A stretch of 64,000 nt of DNA from Aliihoeflea sp. 2WW (GTDB taxonomy: Bacteria; Pseudomonadota; Alphaproteobacteria; Rhizobiales; Rhizobiaceae). The stretch lies in contig NZ_AYOD01000008.1 in assembly GCF_000497755.1 (NCBI RefSeq), forward strand, positions 1-64,000. Direction: 5' to 3'. The translations under genes were made by a program, and so were the position numbers. This document shows positions 8,008-16,923 of this stretch, in pieces. Below the pieces are notes generated by a model that did not search any database, was not told the DNA's origin, and worked only from the letters and a program-made list of their open reading frames with translations. The number at the start of each line of letters is the position of its first letter. The stretch's first letter is position 1.

Positions 8008-9128
8008 TTTTTTCGTCTGTCTCCGAGCACGACGGCGGCCCGCAAGGGGGGATGGCCGAACTGCGCCATTCGCATGAACATCTCATAGGGCACCGGCACG
8101 TTCGCCGCGTCGGAAGCCGTCTCGCCGTGCTCGTCCTCGACCCAGGGGTCGTGGATGAAGATGTGGTCGCCATCGTCGTCGATGGCCAGCACCCAATGCG
8201 GCACCTTCTTGCCGAACATCAGGAAGCCCGAGATCAGAACGACGACGAGCCGTCCTTGTTTCAAGGCGCGGCGAATATCGTCGAGCACGAAGGCGCGATC
8301 GTGGACAGCGACGCCGTATTCGGCAATGCGGGCGCGAAAATCGATCTGCGCCAGCAGCATCACCCGGCGCTTTTCCGCATCACGTACCGACTGAATGAAG
8401 AGCGGGCCTTCGTGCGAGACGAAGATTTCCGGCTTCAGGCCATGTTCGTGCGCGGCGACCGCCAGGCCGAACGGCTCGCAACCGCCCGGGCCCGACATCA
8501 TGAAAACCGTCGTCGCCTCGCGCCACAGGCGGATTTCCTTGACCGGCTCGGGCACGTAGTCGGCGTCGAAATGCGCCATCGCCATCATCAGGCAGCACGG
8601 ACCACAGGTGAAATCGGCGGTCTGCTCGTAGAACGGCACCTTGGTCGAGCGCACCTCGCCATGCAGCAGCTTTTCCATGCGGATCGCCGCGACGCCGTCC
8701 TCGTAATAGCCGTCCTCGACGCCGATGCGGCGGTAGTGGTTCTTCTCGTAGAGCGCGATGGCGCGCGGATTGTCTTCGCGCACCTCCAGCCGCAGGAGCA
8801 TGCGGCCGTGCTCGTAGGCGGCGTGCTCGGCGGCGGCGAGCAGCGTGCGACCCAGACCTGTTCCCTGCATCTGTTCGTCGGCCGCGATCGAATAGAGCCG
8901 CGCGACGCCGCTGCCTTTGCGAAACAGGACCATGCAGTAGCCGACGATCGCGCCGTCCAGGATCGCGACCGTCGTCTCGGCGGTCGAGCGCTCGATCAGC
9001 TTGTGGAAGGAGCGGCGCGAAATGCGGTCATGAGTGAAGACGCGCGCCTCGAGCGCTGCCAACGCGTCCTCGTCGCCGATGCGGGCGGCGCGCAGCGTGA
9101 TGCCTGAGGCGATGGGTGCGGATGCCAT
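8004..9128 (-). CDS. GNAT acetyltransferase fused to C39-like peptidase
   Basis: I place the start at the ATG at 9128 (MASAPIASG; 374 aa) because GAGGAAG lies about 10 bases upstream and the acetyltransferase fold begins there; an upstream in-frame Met at 9329 would add unlikely sequence. Residues about 8-155 form a GNAT domain with the acetyl-CoA loop EQMQGTGLGRTLL. Residues about 165-360 form a papain-like C39-type domain with nucleophile Cys in DFTCGPCCL, His in PHWVLAID and Asp in FIHDPW. There is no ABC transporter part. It is coupled to the RimK-like gene by a 4-base overlap at an A7 run. Function is inferred as peptide modification or cleavage. Confidence 0.9.
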   Translation of the reverse strand: MASAPIASGITLRAARIGDEDALAALEARVFTHDRISRRSFHKLIERSTAETTVAILDGAIVGYCMVLFRKGSGVARLYSIAADEQMQGTGLGRTLLAAAEHAAYEHGRMLLRLEVREDNPRAIALYEKNHYRRIGVEDGYYEDGVAAIRMEKLLHGEVRSTKVPFYEQTADFTCGPCCLMMAMAHFDADYVPEPVKEIRLWREATTVFMMSGPGGCEPFGLAVAAHEHGLKPEIFVSHEGPLFIQSVRDAEKRRVMLLAQIDFRARIAEYGVAVHDRAFVLDDIRRALKQGRLVVVLISGFLMFGKKVPHWVLAIDDDGDHIFIHDPWVEDEHGETASDAANVPVPYEMFMRMAQFGHPPLRAAVVLGDRRKK

Positions 9129-9319
9129 TGCGGCGGACTTCCTCGGGAAAGTCGGGCGCCGGCATTGTTCCTCCCAACTCCGGCCCGCCGACACCTTTCC
9201 GAGGCCGGCGAATTTTCGCTTTCGCGCCCCGATTATGGCCGAATTGGGACGTCTGTCCAGCGCCTTGCACGGCTTGGTTTTCGTGTCGGCACAGGGCTTA
9301 ATGCGCTGCGACAGAGGGG

Positions 9320-10186
9320 ATGGAATCACCGATGGACGAACTCGAAATCCGCGCCGCCGATGCGCTGACCATGAGCGAACTGGCGCTGCGCGAGGCGGGC
9401 GTGCTGATCGGCGCCTATTCGCTGTCTTTCATCGGCGCGATCGTGCTCCTCATCGTCGGATATCTTGCCGCCGGCATCTTCGAACGCTCGCTCTATGCCG
9501 GCCTCGGGCGCATCAAGGGCGTCGACGAGACGCTTCGCCGGTTCCTCTCCAAGGTGGTGCGCTACACGATCCTGATCCTCGTCGGCGTCACCGCACTGGC
9601 ACAGTTCGGCGTCCAGACGACGAGCATCATCGCCGCGCTCGGCGCGGTCGGCCTCGCCATCGGCCTCGCGCTGCAGGGGACGCTGCAGAACATCGCGGCA
9701 GGCATCATGCTCCTCGTGCTGCGGCCATTCCGGGTCGGCGAGTTCATAACCACGCCGACCGTTTCCGGCACGATCGAGGAAATCGGGCTTTTCGCGACAG
9801 AACTTCGCGGCGCGGACGGGCTCTATATCTTTGCGCCCAACAGCCTGCTCTGGAACGTGCCGGTGACAAATGCCACGCGCAACCCGCTGCGACGCACCGA
9901 ACTGACGCTGACCATCGCCTATGGCGACGACGTCGCGATCGCGCGCCAGACGCTGCTCGACCTTGCAGCCAGCGAAAAGCGCATCCTCGAAGAGCCGGCG
10001 CCCGAGACCTTCGTCGCGACGCTGGGCGACGCCGCCGTCGGCGTGACGCTGCATTACTGGACCGCGACCGCCGATTTCTGGAAAACCAAGATCGACATGA
10101 CGCAAAAGGCCAAGGCCGCTTTCGAGGCGAAGGGTCTGACGATCCCCGTCGCCCCGCGTCTCCCGCCGCCCGCGCCATCACGATAG
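9320..10186 (+). CDS. Small-conductance mechanosensitive channel (MscS family)
   Basis: A 288-residue inner-membrane protein. Three hydrophobic segments lie near residues 25-50, 75-100 and 105-130. The third holds the pore-lining Gly/Ala-rich helix (AALGAVGLAIGLALQGTLQN), then the MscS beta domain (RPFRVGEFI) and a cytoplasmic cage. It releases solutes on hypo-osmotic shock. The length matches compact MscS proteins. A second ATG at 9332 is an alternative start; a GAGGGG sequence precedes 9320. The C terminus is proline-rich. Confidence 0.95.
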   Translation: MESPMDELEIRAADALTMSELALREAGVLIGAYSLSFIGAIVLLIVGYLAAGIFERSLYAGLGRIKGVDETLRRFLSKVVRYTILILVGVTALAQFGVQTTSIIAALGAVGLAIGLALQGTLQNIAAGIMLLVLRPFRVGEFITTPTVSGTIEEIGLFATELRGADGLYIFAPNSLLWNVPVTNATRNPLRRTELTLTIAYGDDVAIARQTLLDLAASEKRILEEPAPETFVATLGDAAVGVTLHYWTATADFWKTKIDMTQKAKAAFEAKGLTIPVAPRLPPPAPSR

Positions 10187-10232
10187 GCGGAGGGCGGGTG
10201 CAAATCGGCGTCCCACGACCTAGATTGGGCTC

Positions 10233-10676
10233 ATGAACATCGTCCGACTTGCATTTGCAGGCATGCTTTTCCTGCCCGCTTTCGCCGCCTCGCCCGCGCT
10301 GGCCTGTCCCGAGCGGGTGACCGTGTCGCGCGGCGACACGCTTTCCGCGATGGCGGCCGCTTGCGGGACGAATGTCGAGGCGCTGATGCAGGCCAATCCC
10401 GGCTTGCGGCCAAACCGGCTGCAACCCGGCATGATGATCGAGGTGCCGCCTGCCGGCGCGTCGTCGCGGCAGATTCCCTATAACCGCCCGCGCGTGACGG
10501 TGGCACCACCGATCGCGCAGACGGGACCGGGAATCCAGACGCGGACCAACATCCCGCTCCGTGAATTTCGCCGCGAGCGGCCGGTCTATTTCGACCCGAC
10601 GCGTCCCCCGCTGCCCGGCCAGGTGCCGCTGCCGGGACAGCCGGGCTCGCCGGGCTGGCCCTTTCCGCAAAGGTGA
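10233..10676 (+). CDS. Secreted LysM-domain protein
   Basis: A 147-residue exported protein. A signal peptide (about 1-24, ending ASPALA) is followed by one LysM domain (about 28-75, with VTVSRGDTLSAMAAACGTN and NPGLRPNRLQPG), which binds peptidoglycan glycan chains. The rest is low-complexity, Pro/Arg-rich and without a catalytic domain. It probably anchors in the cell wall. It stands alone, 46 bases after the channel gene. Its detailed role is unknown. Confidence 0.9.
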   Translation: MNIVRLAFAGMLFLPAFAASPALACPERVTVSRGDTLSAMAAACGTNVEALMQANPGLRPNRLQPGMMIEVPPAGASSRQIPYNRPRVTVAPPIAQTGPGIQTRTNIPLREFRRERPVYFDPTRPPLPGQVPLPGQPGSPGWPFPQR

Positions 10677-10689
10677 CCGATCAGCGGAA

Positions 10690-10761
10690 TTGAACGATCC
10701 ATCGTTTCAATTCGTTTCCGTTTGAACAATCGCTCGGCTAGTCTCGATCTTCAATCGAGAC
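10690..10761 (+). promoter_or_regulatory. Candidate operator/leader of the MFS gene
   Basis: TTGAACGAT-CC-ATCGTTTCAA (10690-10710) is an imperfect palindrome. TTGAACAAT repeats its half-site 32 bases later (10722-10730). A perfect 8-base hairpin, GTCTCGAT-CTTCA-ATCGAGAC (10741-10761), then lies 7 bases before the ATG, where a ribosome-binding site would be expected. The set looks like a repressor operator plus a leader that limits translation. This is an inference from symmetry only. Confidence 0.45.
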
Positions 10762-10768
10762 GCGCGCC

Positions 10769-12007
10769 ATGACCACGATTCCCGCCGACCGCCCCGCGAC
10801 ACGCTCCGTGCCGTGGCTTCTCATCATCTGCGGCTGCATCATCGCCGGCATGGCGTTCGGGCCGCGCTCGGCGATGGGGTTCTTCCAGTTGCCGATGCTG
10901 GCGGAAAAGGGCTGGGACCGGACGACGTTCGGTCTCGCCATGGCGATCCAGAATCTGCTCTGGGGCCTCGGCCAGCCGATCTTCGGCGCAATCGCCGACC
11001 GCTACGGCACGTGGCGGGTGCTGTCCTTCGGCGGCCTGCTCTATGCCGCCGGCCTTGCGATGATGGCCACCGCCGACACGCCGACCATGCTGCACATTTC
11101 CGGCGGCGTCCTCGTCGGTCTCGGCGTCGCGGCGAGCTCGTTCTCGATCGTGCTCGCTTCGTTCGGCCGCAACACGCCGCCGGAAAAGCGCTCCATCGTC
11201 TTCGGCATCGGCACGGCCGCCGGCTCGGCCGGCATGTTCATCTTCGCGCCCGTCAGCCAGGGACTGATCGACGCCTATGGCTGGTCGGACACGCTGTTGA
11301 TCATGAGCGCCATGATGCTCCTGATCCCCATCCTCGCCATTCCGCTGGTCGGCAATTCGAAGACGGGCTCGGTGCCGCAGGCGCAGTTCGAGCAATCGAT
11401 GGGCGAGGCGCTGCGAGAAGCTTTCGCGCACAAGAGCTACCTTCTGCTCGTCTCGGGCTTCTTCGTCTGCGGCTTCCAGGTCGCCTTCATCACCGCGCAT
11501 TTCCCGGCCTATATCGGCGATCTGGGCATCGATGCGCGCTATGCCGTGCTGGCGCTCGCCTTCATCGGCTTCTTCAACATCATCGGTTCGCTCGCCGCCG
11601 GCGTCATCGGCCAAAAATATTCCAAGCCCATCTTCCTCGCGCTGATCTATATCGGCCGCTCGATCGCCATCACTGCCTTCCTGCTGCTGCCGCAGACACC
11701 GACGGCGGTCATCGTGTTCTCGATCGTGATGGGCTTGTTGTGGCTGTCGACCGTGCCGCCGACCAACGCACTCGTCGCGATCATGTTCGGCACGCGCTAT
11801 CTCGGCCTTCTCGGCGGGCTCGTCTTCCTGTCGCACCAGCTCGGCTCGTTTCTCGGCGTCTGGCTCGGCGGCTATCTCTACGACATCCTCGGTTCCTACG
11901 ATCCGGTATGGTGGCTGGGCGTGGGGCTCGGGCTTTTCGCAGCCATCGTCCACTGGCCGATCGCCGAGCGGCCGGTCGACCGGCCGGTATTGGCGGCTGC
12001 GGAGTAG
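10769..12007 (+). CDS. MFS transporter
   Basis: A 412-residue inner-membrane protein with about 12 hydrophobic segments. The loop between helices 2 and 3 has the MFS-type GAIADRYGTWRVL motif. It resembles the monocarboxylate/oxalate-formate-antiporter branch by its overall pattern (SAMGFFQLPMLAEKGWDR), but the substrate is not readable from sequence. It stands alone with a structured leader (10690-10761). A RIME-like palindrome follows immediately. No regulator gene is adjacent. Confidence 0.93.
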   Translation: MTTIPADRPATRSVPWLLIICGCIIAGMAFGPRSAMGFFQLPMLAEKGWDRTTFGLAMAIQNLLWGLGQPIFGAIADRYGTWRVLSFGGLLYAAGLAMMATADTPTMLHISGGVLVGLGVAASSFSIVLASFGRNTPPEKRSIVFGIGTAAGSAGMFIFAPVSQGLIDAYGWSDTLLIMSAMMLLIPILAIPLVGNSKTGSVPQAQFEQSMGEALREAFAHKSYLLLVSGFFVCGFQVAFITAHFPAYIGDLGIDARYAVLALAFIGFFNIIGSLAAGVIGQKYSKPIFLALIYIGRSIAITAFLLLPQTPTAVIVFSIVMGLLWLSTVPPTNALVAIMFGTRYLGLLGGLVFLSHQLGSFLGVWLGGYLYDILGSYDPVWWLGVGLGLFAAIVHWPIAERPVDRPVLAAAE

Positions 12008-12017
12008 CGATCTTTCT

Positions 12018-12137
12018 TCCTTCTCCCCTTGTGGGAGAAGGTGGCCTCGGCGCCAGCCGAGGTCGGATGAGGGGTTGCCTGGCGGCGCCGTCTCACCCCT
12101 CCCCTTCGGGGCACCTTCTCCCACAAGGGGAGAAGGG
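12018..12137. repeat. RIME-like intergenic palindromic element
   Basis: A roughly 120-base dyad. The left end (CCTTCTCCCCTTGTGGGAGA) is repeated as its reverse complement at the right end (TCTCCCACAAGGGGAGAAGG), with inner smaller palindromes such as CCTCGGCGCCAGCCGAGG. The sequence has the character of the dispersed rhizobial RIME elements. It sits between convergent genes (the MFS transporter and the thioesterase), where it may also stop transcription from both sides. Confidence 0.85.
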
Positions 12138-12144
12138 ATGAGCG

Positions 12145-12663
12145 CTACCTTGCCGCCATGTTGGCGATCGGGAAGATGGCGCAGGTCTCGGTGCCGATGG
12201 CGAGCAGCTTTCCGTTTTCGTCCATCATCCGCGCTTCCGAGACGGCGAGCGTGCGGCCCTTGTTGACGACCTTGCCCTCGCAAGTCACGACGCCCGTCTT
12301 CTCGCTGATCGGGCGGAGGTAATTCACCTTCATCTCGACGGTCGAATAGCCCTCGCCTTTCGCCAGCAACGTGTGGATCGAGCAGCCGAGCGCGGAATCG
12401 AGCACCGTTGCGGCCCAGCCGCCATGGACGGAGCCGAGCGGGTTGAAATGGCGCGCACCCGGCATGCCCTTGAACACCGCCCTGCCCTCCGAAACCTCGA
12501 CAAGCGCGAAGTTGATGCGGGCGGCGATCGAGGGCGCGGGATATTCGCCGTCGACCACGCGCTGCAGGAGTTCCAGGCCCGAATAATGCTCGACATCCGC
12601 ATGCGGAATGGTGCCGAGGCCGCGCGGAACGACGTGGCCCGGGAAGATTTCGACTGCGGTCAT
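12145..12663 (-). CDS. PaaI family thioesterase
   Basis: A 172-residue hotdog-fold protein. The active-site segment is [18 protein letters not shown] (about 77-94), where the HGG turn and the acidic LDSA helix are typical of PaaI/YdiI-type acyl-CoA thioesterases. It likely hydrolyses a CoA thioester. The ATG at 12663 overlaps the recO stop by 4 bases (12660-12663), so it is the last gene of the lepB-rnc-era-recO run. Confidence 0.92.
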   Translation of the reverse strand: MTAVEIFPGHVVPRGLGTIPHADVEHYSGLELLQRVVDGEYPAPSIAARINFALVEVSEGRAVFKGMPGARHFNPLGSVHGGWAATVLDSALGCSIHTLLAKGEGYSTVEMKVNYLRPISEKTGVVTCEGKVVNKGRTLAVSEARMMDENGKLLAIGTETCAIFPIANMAAR

Positions 12664-13421
12664 GCGGCATTTTCTCCGTTATGCGGTGGGATGCTGGCGA
12701 GCGCCTTTTTCAGCGCGGCGATGAAGCCGATGCGGGCATCGGGCTCGTCCATGCCGCGCGGCTCATAGATGTGGCGGGCGAGGAAGAAGCCGGTCAACCG
12801 GAAGGCGTCGGCGATCGCGGCCTCGTCGCCCTGACGTTTCGAGCCGCGCTGCAGGAATTCGGGCAGCGCCAGGAGCTTGTCGCGCCAGGGCTCGCCCGCC
12901 GTGCGCGAAACGGCGCGGCCGCTCTTGGGCGAGACGTAGACGAGGTCCTCGCGCGCTCCCGTCGCGGCGCAGCGCTGGAGGTCAAGCCCGAAGCCGAGCT
13001 CCTCCAGAACCAGAAGCTCGAAGCGGACGACGAGTTCGGCCGCATCCTGCGGCTCGCGCAGATGGTCGAGCACCACTGCCAGCGTCTCATAGAGGCCGGC
13101 ATGGGGATCGCGCTCGGGCAGGAGACGCAGATGCGCCGCCAACAATTGCAGGCCATAGATGCTGGCCGCGCTGTCCATGAACTGCGCGGCCTTGAGTTCC
13201 ACCGGTTCGACCGCGAAGAAGCCCAGATGCTCGTCGAGCCGCGCGCGCCAGACGAGTTCGACCCGGTTGCCCGCCTGCAGCACCGGCTGCATCTTGCGCG
13301 AACGCCCACCGCGCACGAGGCCGAGATGGCGGCCATGGCCGCGCGTCATCACTTCGAGGATGACGCTCGTCTCGCCATGCCGGCGCGTGCCCAGGATGAT
13401 GCCGTCGTCACGCCATTCCAT
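12660..13421 (-). CDS. recO: DNA repair protein RecO
   Basis: RecO mediates RecA loading and strand annealing in the RecFOR pathway. The 253-residue product starts [17 protein letters not shown], the typical OB-fold N terminus, followed by [13 protein letters not shown] and a helical C-terminal domain. There are few Cys, so the zinc site of some RecO proteins seems absent. It lies 19 bases after era, in the order expected for this bacterial group. Confidence 0.96.
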   Translation of the reverse strand: MEWRDDGIILGTRRHGETSVILEVMTRGHGRHLGLVRGGRSRKMQPVLQAGNRVELVWRARLDEHLGFFAVEPVELKAAQFMDSAASIYGLQLLAAHLRLLPERDPHAGLYETLAVVLDHLREPQDAAELVVRFELLVLEELGFGLDLQRCAATGAREDLVYVSPKSGRAVSRTAGEPWRDKLLALPEFLQRGSKRQGDEAAIADAFRLTGFFLARHIYEPRGMDEPDARIGFIAALKKALASIPPHNGENAA

Positions 13422-13439
13422 CAGGCGAAGTTCGACGCG

Positions 13440-14360
13440 TCAGCGGGGAAATTCAAGTCCCATCTCGCGATAGCGCTCGGGATCGTTGATCCAGTTCTCG
13501 CGCACCTTCACGAACAGGAAGAGATGGACCTTCTGCTCCATGATCTCGGCCAGTTCTTCGCGCGCGGCCTGGCCGATGGCGCGGATGGTCTCGCCCTTCT
13601 TGCCGAGGACGATCTTCTTCTGGCTGTCGCGCTCGACATAGATGACCTGATCGATCTTGACCGATCCGTCCTTCTTTTCCTCCCAGCCCTCGGTCTCGAC
13701 ATGCGAGGAATAGGGCAGTTCCTGATGCAGGCGCAGGAACACCTTTTCGCGGGTGATCTCGGCGGCGAGCTGGCGCATCGGCAGGTCCGAAATCTGGTCC
13801 TCCGGATAGTACCAGGGGCCTTCCTGCGCAGCCTCGGCAAGATAGTCGAGAAGGTCGGCGCAGCCCGAGCCCGTCAGAGCCGAGATCATGAAGACGCGCT
13901 CGAACTGGACCTTCTCGGTCGCCTTGGAGGCAAGTGCCAGGAGGTCTTCGCGCTTCACCTGATCGATCTTGTTCAGGATCAGGATCTTCGGCTGGCGGAC
14001 GTTTTCGAGCCGCTCGAGGATCGTTTCCGCATCACCGCGAATTCCGCGCTCGGCGTCGATCAGGAAGGCGATCGTGTCGGCATCCTTGGCCCCGCCCCAG
14101 GCGGTCGTCACCATCGCCTCGTCGAGGCGGCGGCGCGGCTTGAAGATGCCGGGCGTGTCCATGAAGACGATCTGCGAGCGCTTGTGGGTCGCGATGCCGC
14201 GCACGATGGCGCGCGTCGTCTGGACCTTGTGGGTGACGATCGAAACCTTGGAGCCGACGAGCTGGTTCAAAAGCGTCGACTTGCCCGCATTGGGCGCGCC
14301 GATGAGCGCGACGAAGCCCGAGCGCGTCGGACCCTCGGCATTGGTGGATTCGTCGGTCAT
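13440..14360 (-). CDS. era: GTPase Era
   Basis: An essential GTPase that binds the 3' end of 16S rRNA during 30S maturation. G1 is GAPNAGKST (about 21-29), G3 is MDTPGIFKPRRRLDEAM, G4 is LNKID near 130, and a C-terminal KH domain carries KKIVLGKKGETIRAIG. At 306 residues it has normal length. Its start overlaps the end of rnc (13440-14360 against 14357-15073), giving coupled translation. Confidence 0.98.
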   Translation of the reverse strand: MTDESTNAEGPTRSGFVALIGAPNAGKSTLLNQLVGSKVSIVTHKVQTTRAIVRGIATHKRSQIVFMDTPGIFKPRRRLDEAMVTTAWGGAKDADTIAFLIDAERGIRGDAETILERLENVRQPKILILNKIDQVKREDLLALASKATEKVQFERVFMISALTGSGCADLLDYLAEAAQEGPWYYPEDQISDLPMRQLAAEITREKVFLRLHQELPYSSHVETEGWEEKKDGSVKIDQVIYVERDSQKKIVLGKKGETIRAIGQAAREELAEIMEQKVHLFLFVKVRENWINDPERYREMGLEFPR

Positions 14361-15073
14361 CGTGTCTCGTCCTTCCAGACGCCTTCGCGCGTCAATATGG
14401 CGGTCGCCGCCGCCTGCTCGGCCTCGCGCTTGGAGCGGCCCTGCGCCTGCCCCGGCGCCAGACCTTCGATCAGCACGCTGACCGTGAAAACCGGATCATG
14501 ATCCGGTCCCTCGCGCCTGTCCACGCGATAGACGGGCGATACCTTGACGCGCTGGTGCGCCCATTCCTGCAACTCGGTCTTGGCGTCGCGCCGCCCGGCC
14601 GCCTCGCCTTTGGCGCGCTTGGCCCATTTGTCGAGGATGAAGCCTTGGGCGGCGTCGAGCCCCTTTTCGAGATAGATCGCCGCAATCAGCGCCTCCATCA
14701 CGTCGGAGCGCGTGTTGATCCGCTTCTTGCCGGACAGCGAACCGAATTCGGCGCCGGTGCGGATCAGCGGCGTCAGGCCGATCTCGTCGGCGAGATCGGC
14801 CAGCGTCTCGGCATTGACCAGCCCGTTGAGGCGCACCGAAAGCTCGCCTTCGGCGGCATCGGGGTGCGCTTCGAACAGCATCTGCGCGATCACGAGGCCG
14901 AGCACCCGGTCGCCGAGGAACTCCAGCCGCTCGTAATGCGCCGCCGCGCCGGCCTGCACGCTCGCATGGGTCAGCGCACGCGCCAGCCGTTCGTGGTCGC
15001 TCAAGGCGATGCCGGTGATCTTTTCGATGGCGGCCGCGAGTGCCGCGCCATCTGTCTTGTTTCCGGCCATCAC
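14357..15073 (-). CDS. rnc: Ribonuclease III
   Basis: A double-strand-specific endoribonuclease that processes rRNA precursors and structured mRNAs. The signature ERLEFLGDRVLGLVIA is at about residues 43-58, with the second acidic site in DVMEALIAAIYLEKG. A C-terminal dsRNA-binding domain ends with EAEQAAATAILTREG. Length is 238 aa. It is overlapped at both ends: by lepB upstream and era downstream. Confidence 0.98.
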   Translation of the reverse strand: MMAGNKTDGAALAAAIEKITGIALSDHERLARALTHASVQAGAAAHYERLEFLGDRVLGLVIAQMLFEAHPDAAEGELSVRLNGLVNAETLADLADEIGLTPLIRTGAEFGSLSGKKRINTRSDVMEALIAAIYLEKGLDAAQGFILDKWAKRAKGEAAGRRDAKTELQEWAHQRVKVSPVYRVDRREGPDHDPVFTVSVLIEGLAPGQAQGRSKREAEQAAATAILTREGVWKDETR

Positions 15074-15813
15074 TCGACCGAGTTGAGGAGGCGCGAGAAG
15101 CGCAGTTCGGTCGGCCAGCGCCAGATTTCGAGCGGGCTTGCGCCGCCCGACATGGAGAAGAAGATGATGTTGGCGCGACCGACGAGATGATCGGCCGGGA
15201 CATAGCCGACCGAGAACCGGCTGTCCGTCGAATTGTCGCGATTGTCGCCCATCATGAAGTAGTGGCCTTCGGGCACCTGGAATTCGCGCGTGTTGTCGCC
15301 GATCGAGTTGGGCGAAAGGTCGAGCGTGTCATAGGAAACGCCGTTCGGCAGCGTCTCGCGCCAGACCTCGACGGGACGCGCCATCTCGGTGATGTCGGGA
15401 TTGTCGAGTTCGTCCACCAGTTCGCGCGGCACCGCCTCGCCGTTCAGGAAAAGCTGACCTTCGCGCATCTGAACCGTGTCGCCGGGCATGCCGATCACGC
15501 GCTTGATGTAGTCGAGCGACGGGTCGGGCGGAAACTTGAAGACCACGACGTCGCCGCGCTCCGGCTCCGAACCCCAGATGCGGCCTTCGAAAAGCGGTGG
15601 CGAAAAGGGCAGCGAATGCTTCGAATAGCCATAGGCCCATTTGGTGACGAACAGATAATCGCCCTCGAGCAGCGTCGGGCGCATCGACCCGGACGGGATC
15701 GAGAAGGGCTGGAACAGCAGCGTGCGGATGACCAGCGCCAGAAGCAGAGCCTGCACGATGACGCTGACGGTTTCACCGAAACCGCCGGATTTCTTGTTGT
15801 TCTTGTCCGACAC
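15070..15813 (-). CDS. lepB: Signal peptidase I
   Basis: A membrane-bound Ser/Lys endopeptidase that removes signal peptides. There is one N-terminal membrane segment (about 11-33). The catalytic Ser lies in IPSGSMRPTL (near 42) and the catalytic Lys in YIKRVIGMPGDTV (near 110). Box E is FMMGDNRDNSTDSRF. At 247 residues it is standard. It heads the tightly overlapped lepB-rnc-era set. Confidence 0.98.
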   Translation of the reverse strand: MSDKNNKKSGGFGETVSVIVQALLLALVIRTLLFQPFSIPSGSMRPTLLEGDYLFVTKWAYGYSKHSLPFSPPLFEGRIWGSEPERGDVVVFKFPPDPSLDYIKRVIGMPGDTVQMREGQLFLNGEAVPRELVDELDNPDITEMARPVEVWRETLPNGVSYDTLDLSPNSIGDNTREFQVPEGHYFMMGDNRDNSTDSRFSVGYVPADHLVGRANIIFFSMSGGASPLEIWRWPTELRFSRLLNSVE

Positions 15814-15896
15814 GCTGAGATTCTTTCCGTACTTTGCGGGCTGCGGTTCGTCTTAGCGTTTGCCGGCGTCTGCGGCAACGCCGTTGCGTCGCTTGG

Positions 15897-16307
15897 TCAC
15901 GCCGCGGATGGATCGGCCAGCGCCTCGATGATGACGAAGGCCTGAGCGAGCGGGAAATCGTCGGTGATCGTCAGGTGGATTACGGGCTTGTGGCCTTGCG
16001 GCATCAGGGCAATCAAGCGCTGGAGCGCCCCATTGGTCAGCCGCATCGTGGGCTTGCCGCCCGGAAGATTGACGACGCCCATGTCGCGCCAGAAGACGCC
16101 GCGCGCAAGGCCGGTGCCGAGCGCCTTGGCGCAGGCCTCCTTGGCGGCGAAGCGTTTGGCATAGGAGGCCGCCCTCAATTTACGCCGGTCGGATTTTTCC
16201 TGCTCGATTTCGGTGAAGACGCGATTGATGAAGCGCTCGCCATGGCGCTCGATGGTCTTTTCGATGCGACGAATGTCGATGAGGTCGCTGCCGATGCCGA
16301 CGATCAT
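15897..16307 (-). CDS. acpS: Holo-[acyl-carrier-protein] synthase
   Basis: Transfers 4'-phosphopantetheine from CoA to acyl carrier protein. I start it at the ATG at 16307 (136 aa), where the protein begins [16 protein letters not shown] as the family does; the longer upstream frame lies inside the previous gene. The metal-binding Asp of GSDLIDI and the later [14 protein letters not shown] motif are present. The 4-base overlap with the DUF2062 gene supports this start. Confidence 0.97.
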   Translation of the reverse strand: MIVGIGSDLIDIRRIEKTIERHGERFINRVFTEIEQEKSDRRKLRAASYAKRFAAKEACAKALGTGLARGVFWRDMGVVNLPGGKPTMRLTNGALQRLIALMPQGHKPVIHLTITDDFPLAQAFVIIEALADPSAA

Positions 16308-16888
16308 CGTGCGGGCTGCGTCAGGGCCGGATGCGCGCGCTGGCGCGCCTTGTCCGCAAGGCGCCGGCGCCGCTGTTCGCGGAACAGACCGACGGCCCAA
16401 TAGGTCAGAAGATAGAGGATCAGGCCGCACAGCGTTCCGAGCATCGCCCCGCCGACCGTCATCGGTTTCAACAGCGGCTCCCAAAGGAGTGCGAAATCGA
16501 GCTCGGTCAAGACGCGCCCCAGTTGCAGTGGCACCACCTCACCCGGTTCACGTCCCTGCAGCATGTATCGGCCGAGCCCCAGCGAACACCCCCAGATGAA
16601 GGGAAAAGTGATCGGATTGCCAACCGCCGTTCCCAGCGCCGACGCGATCAGATTGCCGCGCAAAAGCCATGCAAGGCCGGCGGCGATGAGAAAGTGGAAG
16701 CCCATATAGGGCAGGAAGGATGCGAAGGCCCCGGCCGCCACGCCTGCTGCCACGGCATGCGGCGTTGCCGTCAGGCGCAGCACCCGTCTCGAAAAATAGC
16801 GGGCGGAGCGCGCGAACGAGCGCCGCGGCCAGAACATCACCCGCAACTTCTCGCCGAAATCCGCCGTCTTACGTCGTCTGAAAAGCAT
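16304..16888 (-). CDS. DUF2062 domain-containing membrane protein
   Basis: A 194-residue protein with three hydrophobic segments (about 45-70, 75-95 and 150-175). It has the DUF2062 pattern: [20 protein letters not shown], a small loop, then [17 protein letters not shown]. The N terminus and C terminus are basic ([10 protein letters not shown] and [10 protein letters not shown]). The function of the family is unsettled. It is conserved just before acpS in this order and overlaps acpS by 4 bases. Confidence 0.9.
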   Translation of the reverse strand: MLFRRRKTADFGEKLRVMFWPRRSFARSARYFSRRVLRLTATPHAVAAGVAAGAFASFLPYMGFHFLIAAGLAWLLRGNLIASALGTAVGNPITFPFIWGCSLGLGRYMLQGREPGEVVPLQLGRVLTELDFALLWEPLLKPMTVGGAMLGTLCGLILYLLTYWAVGLFREQRRRRLADKARQRAHPALTQPAR

Positions 16889-16906
16889 ACCTTTGCGTCG
16901 CTCAGG

Positions 16907-16923
16907 CCGGGCTTCCTGCCCGG
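16907..16923. terminator. Small hairpin downstream of pyrE
   Basis: A perfect hairpin CCGGGC-TTCCT-GCCCGG lies in the 145-base gap between pyrE and the DUF2062 gene, 19 bases before the latter's ATG. It has no T-tract on the minus strand, so it may be an attenuating or RNA-stabilising stem and not a full terminator. Confidence 0.35.

Noticed and set aside
6628-8088. A 486-codon plus-strand frame opposite the RimK-like gene
   Set aside because: Antisense artefact; the minus-strand frame shows an intact ATP-grasp signature.
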